Notes under the pieces: generated by a model
The model's database searches: none
Seen by the model: the letters and a program-made list of their open reading frames with translations, nothing else
What the model was told of the DNA's origin: nothing
Made by a program: the position numbers and the translations under genes
In this document: positions 34,007 to 44,973 of the stretch, one piece after another
Position numbering within the stretch: the first letter of the stretch is position 1
How the letters are laid out: every line of letters begins with the position of its first letter
Source of the DNA: Thalassia testudinum
Taxonomy: Eukaryota > Streptophyta > Magnoliopsida > Alismatales > Hydrocharitaceae
Direction of reading: 5' to 3'
Length of the DNA stretch: 64,000 bases
Assembly: GCA_037157565.1 (NCBI GenBank)
Contig: JAZHRO010000073.1
Location: 93,846,001-93,910,000, forward strand

Positions 34007-35825
34007 TGATTAGGGCATGTTTTGTGAATTAAAATTAGGGTTTAGAGGACCCGTCGTCATAACTCGCAAACCACATTTATCAGAAAAAAATTTATAATAG
34101 AAACTTGAAAAGTGAGTCCTGGGTCGAACACGGGGAGGCGAACGTTTGGTTTTGAAAAATCTACATTTCACTTTTATTTGTTTTTGTCGTTTTTATCTTT
34201 TATAAATTTTTTTGGAACTTTTAGAAAGCAAGAGATCAAATCGACAATTGCTTACCTAGCTAGTCTACTTGCAAAAATATAAGAGAGAGAGAGAAACAAT
34301 CATGGATTTCTAATCAAATGATTTTTTACAACTATGAAAGCAGGAAAGATTAGACTACAAAAGCGAAAAAGATAGAAAGAGGTGAGAGAATCCCCCTCGA
34401 CGGTTGCTCAGAGGATGACTCGCTCTGACGTCACCAAGAGCAAGGTGGTGAGGAGCGAGACGAATGAGGATGGAGCCATAGGACGAAGGGCAGGGTAGGA
34501 CAATAAAGCGGTGAGGATCTTCTTCCCGAAGGGAGGTGAGAGGACGGCCACGGGATGCTCCACGAATGGGGATGAGCGGAGGGAAAACTATTTGGTTTTC
34601 TACTCTAGAAGAGTATCCTGGGCCTGGGACAAGCTCTCTCTAAAGCCTTGGAGGAGGTGAGAGGAAGAAAGGGAGAGATGGTTTGGAATGGTGGTGGGGA
34701 GGTCCTTTTATAGTGTAGGAGGAAGAACAAATTTGCATCTAGGTCATTACTGACGTCCGTAAAAGTCGCTAAAGATCCCAGCAGCTATCGCTAAAGATCC
34801 GCCCTTCAATTCCTTTTGCTGGCTTGTGCAAACCATTAGTGACAGCTGCAAGCATCATTAAAGGCCTGCGTATGTGTCGCTGCAGATCTGCCCTTCAATT
34901 CCTTTACTTGCATGCATGGGCCATTAGTGACAGCTGCAAGTGTCACTAAAGACCCACCCTAAATGTCATTAAAAAAATCGTGCACACCCTCGCTGGCGCC
35001 ACACGCTCCTCGCACCGTGTTGAGTGCTCACATTAGCTGTGTTGCACTGGTGCGTGATTAGCGCGCGAATGCGCTTGCACTGCGCGGCCGCTGCCTTTGC
35101 TGCTACGCTGGCGTGTGCATGCAGATTTGATTGAGAATTGGAGGGGTTGTGGGCATTCGAACCTGTACCCCTTCTTTGGATGTAGCACTTGAGACGAATG
35201 AGCTATGGAGGTCTTTGTGTCAAGAAGACCTCATAACTATTTAAGAGACATGGCACACTTATGGCCATTAGATGAAGATCCCATGGCTCAGATCTGATGG
35301 TACAGATGGGAGAGGCTTGGCTGGTTGCTGCTGGCTGGTGTTGGGTAGCTTAGATGGCACCACGTGGCGCCATCTGGGCCACCCATCTTATTTCTATTGC
35401 AGAGGGTGCCACGGTTCTTGGATCGAGTTGATTTCTACGCTGCTGAACTGCAATCATCGCTCTGGATCCATCCGTACAGTCAGATTTTCATCCGAAGCCC
35501 ATAAGGATGTCACATTGCCCCCTAGTCGTTGATCTTCCTCGGACTTCATATGATGCTACAGGATTCAAATCTAGACGATTTCAGAGGCGTTAGACTCCGA
35601 TCGTCGTCCTGATCAAATCCGTACGATCAGATTGTCCATCCGAGGTCCTGAAATAAATCTTCATCCCTCCTGGCCATAAAGAGGATGTAATTAACCTAAA
35701 ATATACACAACTACTCTAAATGTAGAATGATGCATGCTATGCAATATTTATAACATGAAATGCAAATCTAAGCCTAGGAACATGCATGATTAGGTATTTT
35801 AACCTAAATAGATGTGTCTACATCA
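34007..35825 (-). mobile_element. Solo LTR of the E family in D's LTR
   Basis: 1819 bp between identical 5-bp repeats TCTGG (34002-34006 and 35826-35830). On the minus strand it starts TGATGTAGACACATC, has TATAAAAG at 34712-34704 and ends CCTAATCA. The U5 box GGTCGAACACGGGGAGGCG is at about 34122-34140. No interior is present. An open frame at 35272-35532 is chance. Confidence 0.94.
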
Positions 35826-36379
35826 TCTGGACATTCAATTTTGCAGCAGATTGGGTTTTAAATTCTGCAGGTGGGATCTAAGGATCCTGGACGTCCAGCA
35901 TCCTACCTGGACGTCCAAAGGTGGGCTGGAATGTGGGTTTTGAGGTGTTTTAGGCTAAGGTGACCTAATGGGAAGGTGTCTAAGGCTATCCTAAGGCTAG
36001 AGATAGGTGTAGGGATGCCCTATGTTTTTCATAATTCAATTCAAACATTAAGATCCTACAAGTAATGTAGCATACCTCTTACTAACATTATGTCTTTAGC
36101 TTGAGTGCAGCTTTATTCTAAGGCTTCTGCTCCAGCTCTACTATAGCTCTAGCCTCTATCCTACTTCAGATCCAACTTTAGGCCATCTCCTGAGCTTTTA
36201 TTACCTACAAAACAAATAGTACACTAATCAGTACATTATTTTGGCATTATTTCATGAACATCTAAATAAAGTAGGAAAGATGCAAGGTATGCTACCAATG
36301 CATGAATTATGCTACTATTATATATGCTAAGTTCAAACTCAATTTAAGTAATTTAAGTCCTATGATTGCTGTGTAATCA

Positions 36380-37290
36380 TAGGGTTAATCAAAGGTCAAA
36401 TGAACTTAAATGCTCAAGAAGTGGGCTCAGAATAATTGAATCAGGCTTTCGTGCATTTTGAGGATTAAAATATTACAAAAAACCTTAATTATCAGCCTCA
36501 CTTAAATGGAAAGGGCTTTGGTAGAGATAAATTCAATCTAAACCTCCTAAAAATCATTGAAAAATATCCTACTAGGTTTGGTACCTTCACTTTGATCATC
36601 TGAACACATTTTGACCAAAAATAGATTGAAATGGGAATTTACCATGATTTGGGCTTCTATGTAATTTACCCAGGCAAACATGATCAAAATCCAAATCGAA
36701 GTTCTCCACCAGACTCCTTGGGTCCAAGTTAGGTTAACACCAAAATTTAGGCCCAATCAGAGTCCATCTTGACCTAATGCAATTTAGCCCTTAAAATCTC
36801 TATTTATCACACATAAGCCCTTGTCTTCTACATTTTCCTCACAAAGATGCCCCAACTTCTCATCTTCATTGCAAATAGGTCTCTTTTGACCTTCTTCCTC
36901 ATCAAATTGTATCAAAATCATAAAACCCAACATTGCCAACTTCATTTGGAGATTTCTCCTCCAAATTAGGATCAAATCCCACCAAACTTAAAGGGATTGG
37001 TCTAGAGAAGATTCCGAATCAATTGAACTCGGTCACGAATGCTAATATTGATCTAGGAGCACTAGCGAGCTCAGTAAAATTTAGGACTTTGAGTTTCCAA
37101 AATTGCAAGAAAATGTGCAAATTATTCCAAATTGAGGGCCAATTCTAGCTCTATATAAGCTTCCCTATGTTTCCAAGTACTTCTTAGTTGATTCTACGTT
37201 GGATTCTCCCTTCTGCTTCCTCTCCAACTGCAATCTTCGTCGACTCTGGCGACTGTCTTCTTGCCCTTCCTCTAACCTCCTATTGTGTCC
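36380..37290 (+). repeat. H-family LTR fragment, plus strand
   Basis: It aligns with the reverse complement of 39430-39800 through blocks such as GGTTAATCAAAGGTCAAATG and CTCCTTGGGTCCAAGTTAGG. TATATAAGC lies at about 37153-37161. The left end is where D inserted; the right end meets the opposite H LTR. The small frames here are not genes. Confidence 0.78.
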
Positions 37291-39983
37291 TGCGAGATGG
37301 TGGGGAGGTTTAAATATGCATTCGTTGTAGTATCCTCTAAATCGCTCAATCAATAAATACAATTTATTACTCAAATTGAAGTTCGAGGTCGAACACAGGG
37401 AGAAAATATGGAGTTCAAGCACTAATCTCAACAACTAATATAAATGAGCATAACTAATTACTCAAAACTAATATTCAATGTAGCACATGAGTATATCAAG
37501 AATCTAATAAGGCAAAAAGACATCTAAGGCAAAATAATGGTGATTTGAATCACCAATTATTAGCTTAGATACACATATAATAATTACTTAATGATCTAAA
37601 TAAATGAATAGTATCAACCACTTTAAATCTAGGCAAGCTTTAGTGCACAGTGCACTCCCTGTCAAGCAAATCAGACGATAGAGCTCTTAATCAGATGGCT
37701 TAACCATCCACTGCTACAGTGTCAACGAGTCTTCTTCTATCTTTCCCTTCTCTTTCTCTTCTTCTTCAGGCCTTCATCTTCAACATCATCTTCTTCTTCA
37801 CTTCATGCACAGGGGAAACAACTCCTCAAATGGCTAAGTGTTAGCCAATGCACAGAAGAACAAAACCCCCTTCCCCCACTCTCTCTCTCTTCCCCTTCTC
37901 TTTCTTAATGCCCGGTCATATGCTCAGGTAATCGGGTGTCAGGGATCCATGTACCCGAGACCAGGGCTATCGAAATGGGTAGTAGCCGAGGTATGGGAGC
38001 GGGTTAGGTGGGTCAGGAAGTGTGGGTAAGGAGGACCTTACCCTCGTGTTAAAAGGCGATAAGGCTGTGTGACTTATTCAATTTATACTGCTACAATTAC
38101 TCTTCCCTATCCAAGGTGGGACTAATCCCACATCTTTTCTCCTCGCGCATGACCGTGAGCTGCTTGAGGTGTCTTCGTCCAATTCGTGTAAGAGCTATGG
38201 TCAAACACTACAATTGACCATGTGAAGGTGTTTGTGTTGCTATTCCACGTCACTTGGGACTCTCACTTGGAGCTCTTAGCTGGGAAGCAAGCTTTAAAGC
38301 TTGCTTGAAGGTCTTTGGTAATGGCGGCAATGGTCGGCAACTTGAAACACAAAGTATGGCCTTGTGGCCTTATCAGAGAAGCTCAGTAGGATCACAAAAA
38401 TGCGGCAAAGGCGTTGGTGGCCGTGGCATGCTGTGAGGGGGGTCAAAGATGGCTATCGAAGGTGGAGGAGGTCAAAAATTGATGGGTTGTTCGGTGGGTG
38501 GTTAGGAGGGGCAATCGACCTAGCTAAGTTAGGCCTTTTGCTCTTGGGATCAAGGCGGAGGTGTATGGTGTAGTGGCAAGGCGGATGGAGGGGTGTAGTG
38601 GTGGAGACACCTCACTGGAGGAGCTGCTGGAGAAGGAGAAGATGAGGGTGAACTGCGGTGTCGAGGACTTATTTTTTGGATTTTAGGATATGGGAGTTAA
38701 CTTAGGAAACTAATGAGACTGATCTAGCCCTAAACTAATGGACGAAAGGGAGGAATTGGCACCGGTGTTGGTATGCCAGCGCCGTGGAAGAAGGTGCTCT
38801 GGTGAGAGGATGGCGAGGACAATGGAGGGAGAGGCGTAGGCGGGTACGACACAACGTGGAAGAAGATGAGGAAGATGAATCCGCCACCGGCATTGCAGAT
38901 GGACGACTAGGGAGGTATTGCCGAACGTCGAGGAGCTATTCGACCGGAGAGGAGGGAGGAATTGAGGGTTTTCTAGCCAAATTTGAGCATGAGGAGGATG
39001 GGAAGGCTAAGGGGATCCTTATATAGGCCCCAGGGAGATGGTTTAGCTTGGGAATCAAGCTTTGCGAGCTTGGAAAGCTCGCCGGAGTTGGAAACCTAAG
39101 AGATACCCAAATCTCCCATGCGTTCGAATGAGAGATTGGGAAGGCTATGGAGATTGAAACTTGATCCGTTAGAGAGAGAACTTCTTAAGGAATCTCCCTT
39201 CCAATATTGAAAGGGATTCATTGATCAGAGAAGGAGTTCTCTTCAATCAAAGGTCACCGGAGAAGGATTCCTTCCACGATAATGGTAGTGGGACCTATTC
39301 GCAAAGAGTGATGACAAAGATAGGGGCCTATTTGTAAGGAATTCAAAAGTTAGCGGTATGTGTGTAAGAGAAAAGATTCGGACTGGACCAAATTGCGAAC
39401 TAGGTCAGGACAATATCTGATTGGGTCCAAATTTTGGTAAAAACCTAATTTGGACCCAAGGAATCCAATGGTAAAGTTAGATTTAAGTTTTGACCAATTT
39501 TGACTGGGTAATTTATGCAAAAACTCAGATTAGGGAAACTATCTGTCTAAGACTCTATTTTAGGTCAAATTGGGTTCCAATGGTCAAATCAAGCATACCA
39601 AATCCTGGAGAATATTTTTATATGATTTTAGAGGGTTTATGTGAATTTTATCCTGACCAGAACCTCAGTAGATTAAGCGAGTCTATTTTTAGGATTTCAG
39701 ATGTCATTTAATTCTTGAAACGCTTGAAAACCCATTTCTATCTGCACGGACCTACTTGTTAGACATTTAAGACCATTTGACTTTGATTAACCCCTGGAGA
39801 AACCTGCGGTTATTCTGCAATTGAGATATGCTGTTAAAACTACATTTTTACCCCTATTTTCTTGTTATTCTCTCAGAATGGATTTGTAGTGAATTAGGGC
39901 TCTCTAGCTGTTATGTAGGAGAATTTAATGATGGAATATGACAAAATAAAGCTAGATATGGCTGATGATGACGTTATCATCAT
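37289..39983 (-). repeat. H-family LTR, minus strand
   Basis: Right edge: TGATGATAACGTCATCATCA on the minus strand, directly after a polypurine tract (39984-39996). Left edge uncertain by about 10 bp, set from the tRNA-Asp-like segment at 37322-37333 and the U5 box GTCGAACACAGGGAG at 37390-37404. TATATAAGG is at about 39014-39022 in reverse. The 38240-39000 stretch is purine-rich and gives chance frames. An insertion may be included, since the length (about 2.7 kb) exceeds its relatives. Confidence 0.72.
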
Positions 39984-40160
39984 ACCCCCATGCCTAAATT
40001 TTTCTAGTCCCTTAGCAAAATCTTACGGATTTAACTCAAATTCTAGACCATGCCTTTTTATGCTCAGATTTCTGATGTGTGCTTTCTTTTGTAGATTAGG
40101 TCAGAATGCTAACAATAGGCATAGAGGTACTCAAATACCAACCAAGATCCAGACCTGACC
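39984..40160 (-). other. 3' end of the interior of an H element with polypurine tract
   Basis: On the minus strand TAGGCATGGGGGTA directly precedes the LTR start, preceded by a CTAAGGGACTAG-like stretch as in A and B. I cannot follow the interior further right; no pol sequence is present. Confidence 0.62.
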
Positions 40161-41620
40161 AGCTATAGCCTCAGTCTACCGCGAAGGTTTCTAAGGCCTA
40201 CAGGAACTAACCTATGGTTCGTTGCACATCGAGGTTAAAGCATCCGTGCTCAATGTTGCCGTCTACCTTCACTGAAGAAGTTCATCTCCTTCGTGTCCGA
40301 GAAGTGACGCCGACATAAAATCTTCCCGCCTTTCATCCCATAACCTAAGTCTCCCTCTTCCCTTCTTTCTTTAGCTTAGGATTAAACCTTTAGAATCTAG
40401 TTTTGACCACTCATTCACTCCCTCCCACTTCATCTTCTCCGCCTCTAGCAAAGGCTCCGGCGAGCCTGAGCCAACCTTACACCTCACTAAACACAATGAG
40501 ACCACCACAACAACCATCCTCACATCCCACTGACCAAAAGCTTTAACCTTATTGGGTGCTGCAACCACCCTAAGCCATCCCGAACAAACCCACTACCAGT
40601 TTTCATCCACGATTCTAACTGACCAGCACCATGCTCCATACACCTCATCACCACCATCACCGTGTTCTATGCTGCACAACGAACCTCCTGAGTGTATTAA
40701 TTGGGGCTTCTAGCCCATGTTTTATTTCAGGTATTCTTCACTGGACCGTCGTTTATTGCCTTCACTGTCCACCGACGTCCGTACATCACTGACCTCGCTT
40801 CCACCCTCAGCAGGTGTGGCTTAACATCAGGAAGCCACTTGGGGCTCCAATTGAATAAGCAAGACCAGTGGCAACCCGAATTGAAAGGAACTTCAATGCT
40901 GCAGCAACTGAAGAAGAGGAGTATCAACATAGTCCCACATCGTGGGAAGAAAAAATAGATTTTGGTATTTAACGAATTTTGTGCGTAGGGCTGTCACCTT
41001 AGTCATGGGGTCAGGTCCCATATCCATGAGCCCATGCATGCGATCCACTCACCCATGCCATGCAAGCTAGATCAACCCCCTCTACGCAGAATCGGATTTG
41101 GGTTTGGGTCTGAACTGAGTTTGAGGAGAGAGAAAGAGGATAGCTTTGTGGGAGAGAGAGGAAGGGTTTTGTTCTTCAATGAATGGGAATGAACACTTAA
41201 GGCATCTGTGAATCCTCACAGACATCCGATTTGGTTAAGTTGTGGCTTTGATTTGAAAAACAGTTAAGTGTTGGATTGAAAATTCGGCCAAGTGTTTGAG
41301 AAGTTAAGAAGAGAAGAAGAGTTGGCCTAATATTGAGATTTGAGTTGAGCCTGAGTGTTTAAGGGATGCATTGGTGGTTCCAACCACCATTCTTTTTGAC
41401 TCTTGACATACAATTTGCAATTCATTCATTGAGTATATTTTTCATATATATATTGAGTTTTGTTTGAATATTGGATTGATGCTTGAATTGTGATTATATT
41501 TGCTCCCTGCGAATGAGCTCAAAAACTCACGTTTCTCGAGATTATAAATTTTTAAGTGTCGACTCGATTTTCATTGCTATACTACAATGCTTTTTCCTAA
41601 ACTACGATGATTATCGTTCA
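40161..41620. other. Unassigned stretch ending in a plus-strand LTR-like U5
   Basis: I recognise no gene. 41503-41620 has the order seen at plus-strand LTR ends: a TGCTCCCTGCGAATGAG box, then CTATACTACAA (complement of tRNA-Asp nt 7-17 apart from one end) at 41577-41587, then TTATCGTTCA at 41611-41620. No primer site follows, so it could be a solo LTR; its start was not found. A frame at 40701-40958 has no recognisable domain. Confidence 0.45.
40932..40972 (+). promoter_or_regulatory. snRNA-type promoter-like pair: USE and TATA
   Basis: GTCCCACATCG (40932-40942) equals the plant snRNA upstream sequence element RTCCCACATCG. TATTTAA follows 23 bases later (40966-40972), the spacing used by RNA polymerase III snRNA genes. 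The sequence downstream is not an snRNA I recognise, and the same motif also occurs by itself in plant repeats. Confidence 0.35.
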
Positions 41621-42759
41621 ATAATAGATATGGTAATAACAAAGACTAATGAATCATGAATCAAAGACTAAACATTTTCATTAATAATCAAAATTATCTT
41701 TTACATAAAGATTAAAATAAAAACATAAAGACAATTGAGAAGGAGAAAGAAGGAGCAAGTGGTGGAGCAATGGTCCACAAGAAGTCATTGTTGTTTGGAG
41801 GAAGCTGAGGTGAGAGCCAGAGAAAGGAGGGTAAGGAGAGCACTTGGTATGGAGGAATGAAGAAGAGAAGAGGATGGCTACTAGTTGTGAGGTAGAAGAG
41901 TTATACTCTAAGGGGACGGTTGATAAGAACCTAATTTATGTCTTAATATGCTTAATCTTAGGTTAGTTCTTAGGTTAAAACAAGCATTTAGGTTGTAAAT
42001 AAAGTAATCTTTACATGCATGCATATATAGGACCTATGTATGCTTTATGTATAATGTGGCTAACTATATGCTTTTGTTAAAGATGTAGGTAATGAGAGAA
42101 CTTGAAAATCGACTTAGGAGAAAAGAAAGACCTACAAAGAAGCATAAATAAAGAAGAATAATGCAATTAAAGACAAGACTTGAAGAAATAGAGACAAGCA
42201 AGGTGGCGGAGGACAACATGGGATACATGGCACCACCTAAGTTCTTCCTATCTTTAGACTTTAGGACACCTATTTCTCTAGAAAACCATGTCCTAAATCT
42301 CATGTAGAAAAACTATCTCAACCCTTAGATCTCCATCCTAGGGTCACCTAGGATTCTACCTAATTTTAGTAACCCAAACAAAAGCCCTTCATCCTTTATC
42401 CTATGGTCACCAATCAAGACTAATTTTAGACTATCATGGTCAGCCACTCAACCCTCCCCATCCAGCCCCAATCTATCATACAATGGTCCACTTTAAACCC
42501 CATTTTAATGGCCTTAACTCCCTCCCATATTCTCTCAACCTACAAGATTTTATGTACACCATTGATCACCAATCTAAGGGTCATTATACACCCTCCATAG
42601 TCATCCACTCTAGAGAATTCTAGAGTACTCTTTTGGATGTCCACCTTAGCTTCAAGATCCACTGTTGGATCATCATCTAGTGGCTATGTTTAAACGACAA
42701 TTGGTCGATGCATCTTAACCTTAGGGGTACACATCAATCTAACCTCTCTATAATAGAAC
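41621..42759. other. Unassigned repeat-like stretch left of element F
   Basis: No gene seen. TGATAAGAACC at 41921 resembles an LTR start on the plus strand. CCACTCTAGAGAATTCTAGAG at about 42607 resembles a segment of D's LTR (26060-26090, reverse). It may be LTR debris into which F inserted. Confidence 0.35.
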
Positions 42760-44561
42760 TGATAAATACACATTTACTAATGATTAAATGCCAACTTATG
42801 ATAGTTCCTAAGCTTAACATTGCATGCATCATTGTTAATAATGCATAACATTCATTAAATTGCATTTAGGATAATTTGTGTAGTTTGTATATTAATCTTT
42901 ACATTTTATATGACAAGGGGGCAATGAGACATCTTCATAGGCTTCGAACGGAAAATCTGACCGTATGGATGGATCCGAGATGACCATCACAGTCCATCAG
43001 TGTAAAAACCACCCCAATCAGAGTTCCATAGCACCTTCTACATGAAGAAGAAGTTGGACGGCCACGATGGCGCCACGTGGTGCCATTGCAACCCTCTAGC
43101 CCAACTGCAGCTGCCCCACTCATGTCATGCTCATTAGATCTCGGTCATTGGATTCAAATCTAATGGATGTCGAGAGGCCACGTTGCCCTCATTATGTCAT
43201 ACAAAGAGAAGCTTCACGCAATCTTGACCATTGGATCAAGATCCGATGGTCATGGGTGTGTGAGCCTTGATTCTTAAATGAGACCCAAACTTGCCCTTAG
43301 CACATTGGTTAGCGCCCCTACTCCCAATGCACAAACGAGAGATCAAAGCCCCGTGCACAGATTTAATTCGGTGAGCGCGCGTAGGTGAAAATTGAGCCGT
43401 CTATGGGCAATTGAGCAGCGAAGGAAGTGGCGATGTGGCACTCCAACTGCCGCGTAATCTATACGCACACGATACCGTACAAGTGCATGTCAAATCACAT
43501 GTGCAACGTAGGTGCGATTTGAAGGGTCCTCTCCCACGCGATCAAAGCCCTTCATCCGCCATCCAAGGGCGGCAATTCACTCCACTGCGGCTTAGCAAGC
43601 GCCAGCGGATGCCAACTGATGGACGCAAGCAATGGCAGCTGAAGATGTGAGATGGACGGCCAGTGAAGCTTGAGCGATCAATGTGCGAGATGGATGGCCA
43701 GCACAACTTGCTACAGCGAGCGCATGAGCAAGAGTAAGTTGGATACAGTAATGCTTGATCAGGATCTACAGTGACATCCTGGAGGTCGCTAATTGTCCTA
43801 TGCCCATTTTAGCTCCCTCTCATCCACTATGTAAGGACCTACACACCCCCCTGCCTAGGCATCTCTACGTAGCTATTCCTCACCCACTCAAGAGCTCTAA
43901 GAAGCCTCCTAACCTCCCAAGAGCTCATTCCCAAGCTCCACAGCCTCCTATTAATGTAATACCCCCGTATTCCACCAAATACTCAACCTTATCCTCACCT
44001 CCTTCATAGGAGACCACAGAGCCATCCCCTCACCTCCATTCAGGTAGACGATCACCTCCACCTCCTCATCACCATTCCAACAGCTTAGTCAGGTGGCCCT
44101 CTACCAGATTCCTCTTGCACCTCATCCCTGACATCCAGTACCTCATCTCCTCCATCCAAGTTGCCGCCAAGTGCCGTTGTCTCACCAAACATTCACTTTG
44201 GAAGATCTCTTCTCATATTCATTCTGTTGTTATTTTTCTTAGCATATCTCTATTTAGTGTAATAAAAATTGTTCAGGATATATTAGATTTCCTTCATGTC
44301 TTTACTCTCTCTCGATTTATTTTCGCTAGTAAATTATCTTGGCTAGTTTTTTATTATAAAAATGCAAAAAAATCACAAAACCCTAAAAATGCCAAAAAGA
44401 AACAAACCGAAACATGGATTTCAAGGAAATAAACATTGCCTCCCTATGTTCGAACCAGGACTCCCTTGGAGTTTCTGTATAAATTTTATTTGGTAGAGAT
44501 TTTTGCGACTACGACGATGAGTTCTCCAAAACCCTGATTTTCCATGTCAAAAACATGCTCA
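42760..44561 (+). repeat. 5' LTR of element F
   Basis: 1802 bp, TGATAAATACAC to CATGCTCA, aligning with E's LTR at both ends. U5 holds GCCTCCCTATGTTCGAACC at about 44439-44457 and CTACGACGAT at 44509-44518. Confidence 0.88.
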
Positions 44562-44567
44562 CCATTT

Positions 44568-44585
44568 TGGTGCCGTTGCCGGGGC
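44568..44585 (+). other. Primer binding site of F (tRNA-Asp)
   Basis: TGGTGCCGTTGCCGGGGC matches 16 of 18 bases of the tRNA-Asp complement, six bases after the LTR end. Confidence 0.92.
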
Positions 44586-44973
44586 AGCAACGAAATTTGC
44601 TTTCTTTTCTTGTGTTTCTTGCATTTACTTACTGACTAACCTTGCTTGGCTCTGATTTGCTGTCTTGCAGGTGTCCTAGCCGAGAAATCCAAGTGCGGTA
44701 GACTGAAGTAAAGCACCAATAAAGTGGTTTGTAAGTGCCCCCACATTTCCCCATACTAGTCCTCATTCCACTACATAAATAACCAAGACTTAATATACTT
44801 AGGTGTTTGCATAAACCCTAGGATAGAAATTGTGTCTTGTTTGCCACCTCCACTCATCTCATCTCCGCTTATATATAAAAGAAAAAAAGAAACTTCTTCT
44901 GATTGTGGAACAAAATTTACACACCACATACACCCACATTTCAGGCACATAACGTCTTTTGATTTTATCTACT

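Larger units (their letters stand above)
20615..36379 (-). mobile_element. Element D: minus-strand Athila-like retrotransposon, split by E and by a solo LTR
   Basis: Reading on the minus strand from 36379: 5' LTR (interrupted twice), primer site at 25725-25708, leader, gag, protease and the first part of RT, cut at 20615 by the end of B. The rest of pol and its 3' LTR must lie left of the window beyond B and A. It is close to family G, with the same gag start context, the same linker and LTR starts TGATTA-CA-CAATCATAGG. Confidence 0.9.
25728..36379 (-). repeat. 5' LTR of element D in three pieces
   Basis: The pieces are 25728-26189, 33458-34006 and 35826-36379, about 1.55 kb once the two insertions and their target duplications are removed. 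The minus-strand start TGATTACACAGCAATCATAGG (ending at 36379) matches that of G (52749), and the end matches G's layout. A GT run is at about 26096-26127. A copy of the tRNA-Asp 5' sequence (12 of 15) is at 25762-25776. Confidence 0.85.

Noticed and set aside
36780..37150. A host gene fragment with its own TATA box
   Set aside because: The stretch aligns with the neighbouring H LTR in reverse, so it is LTR sequence.
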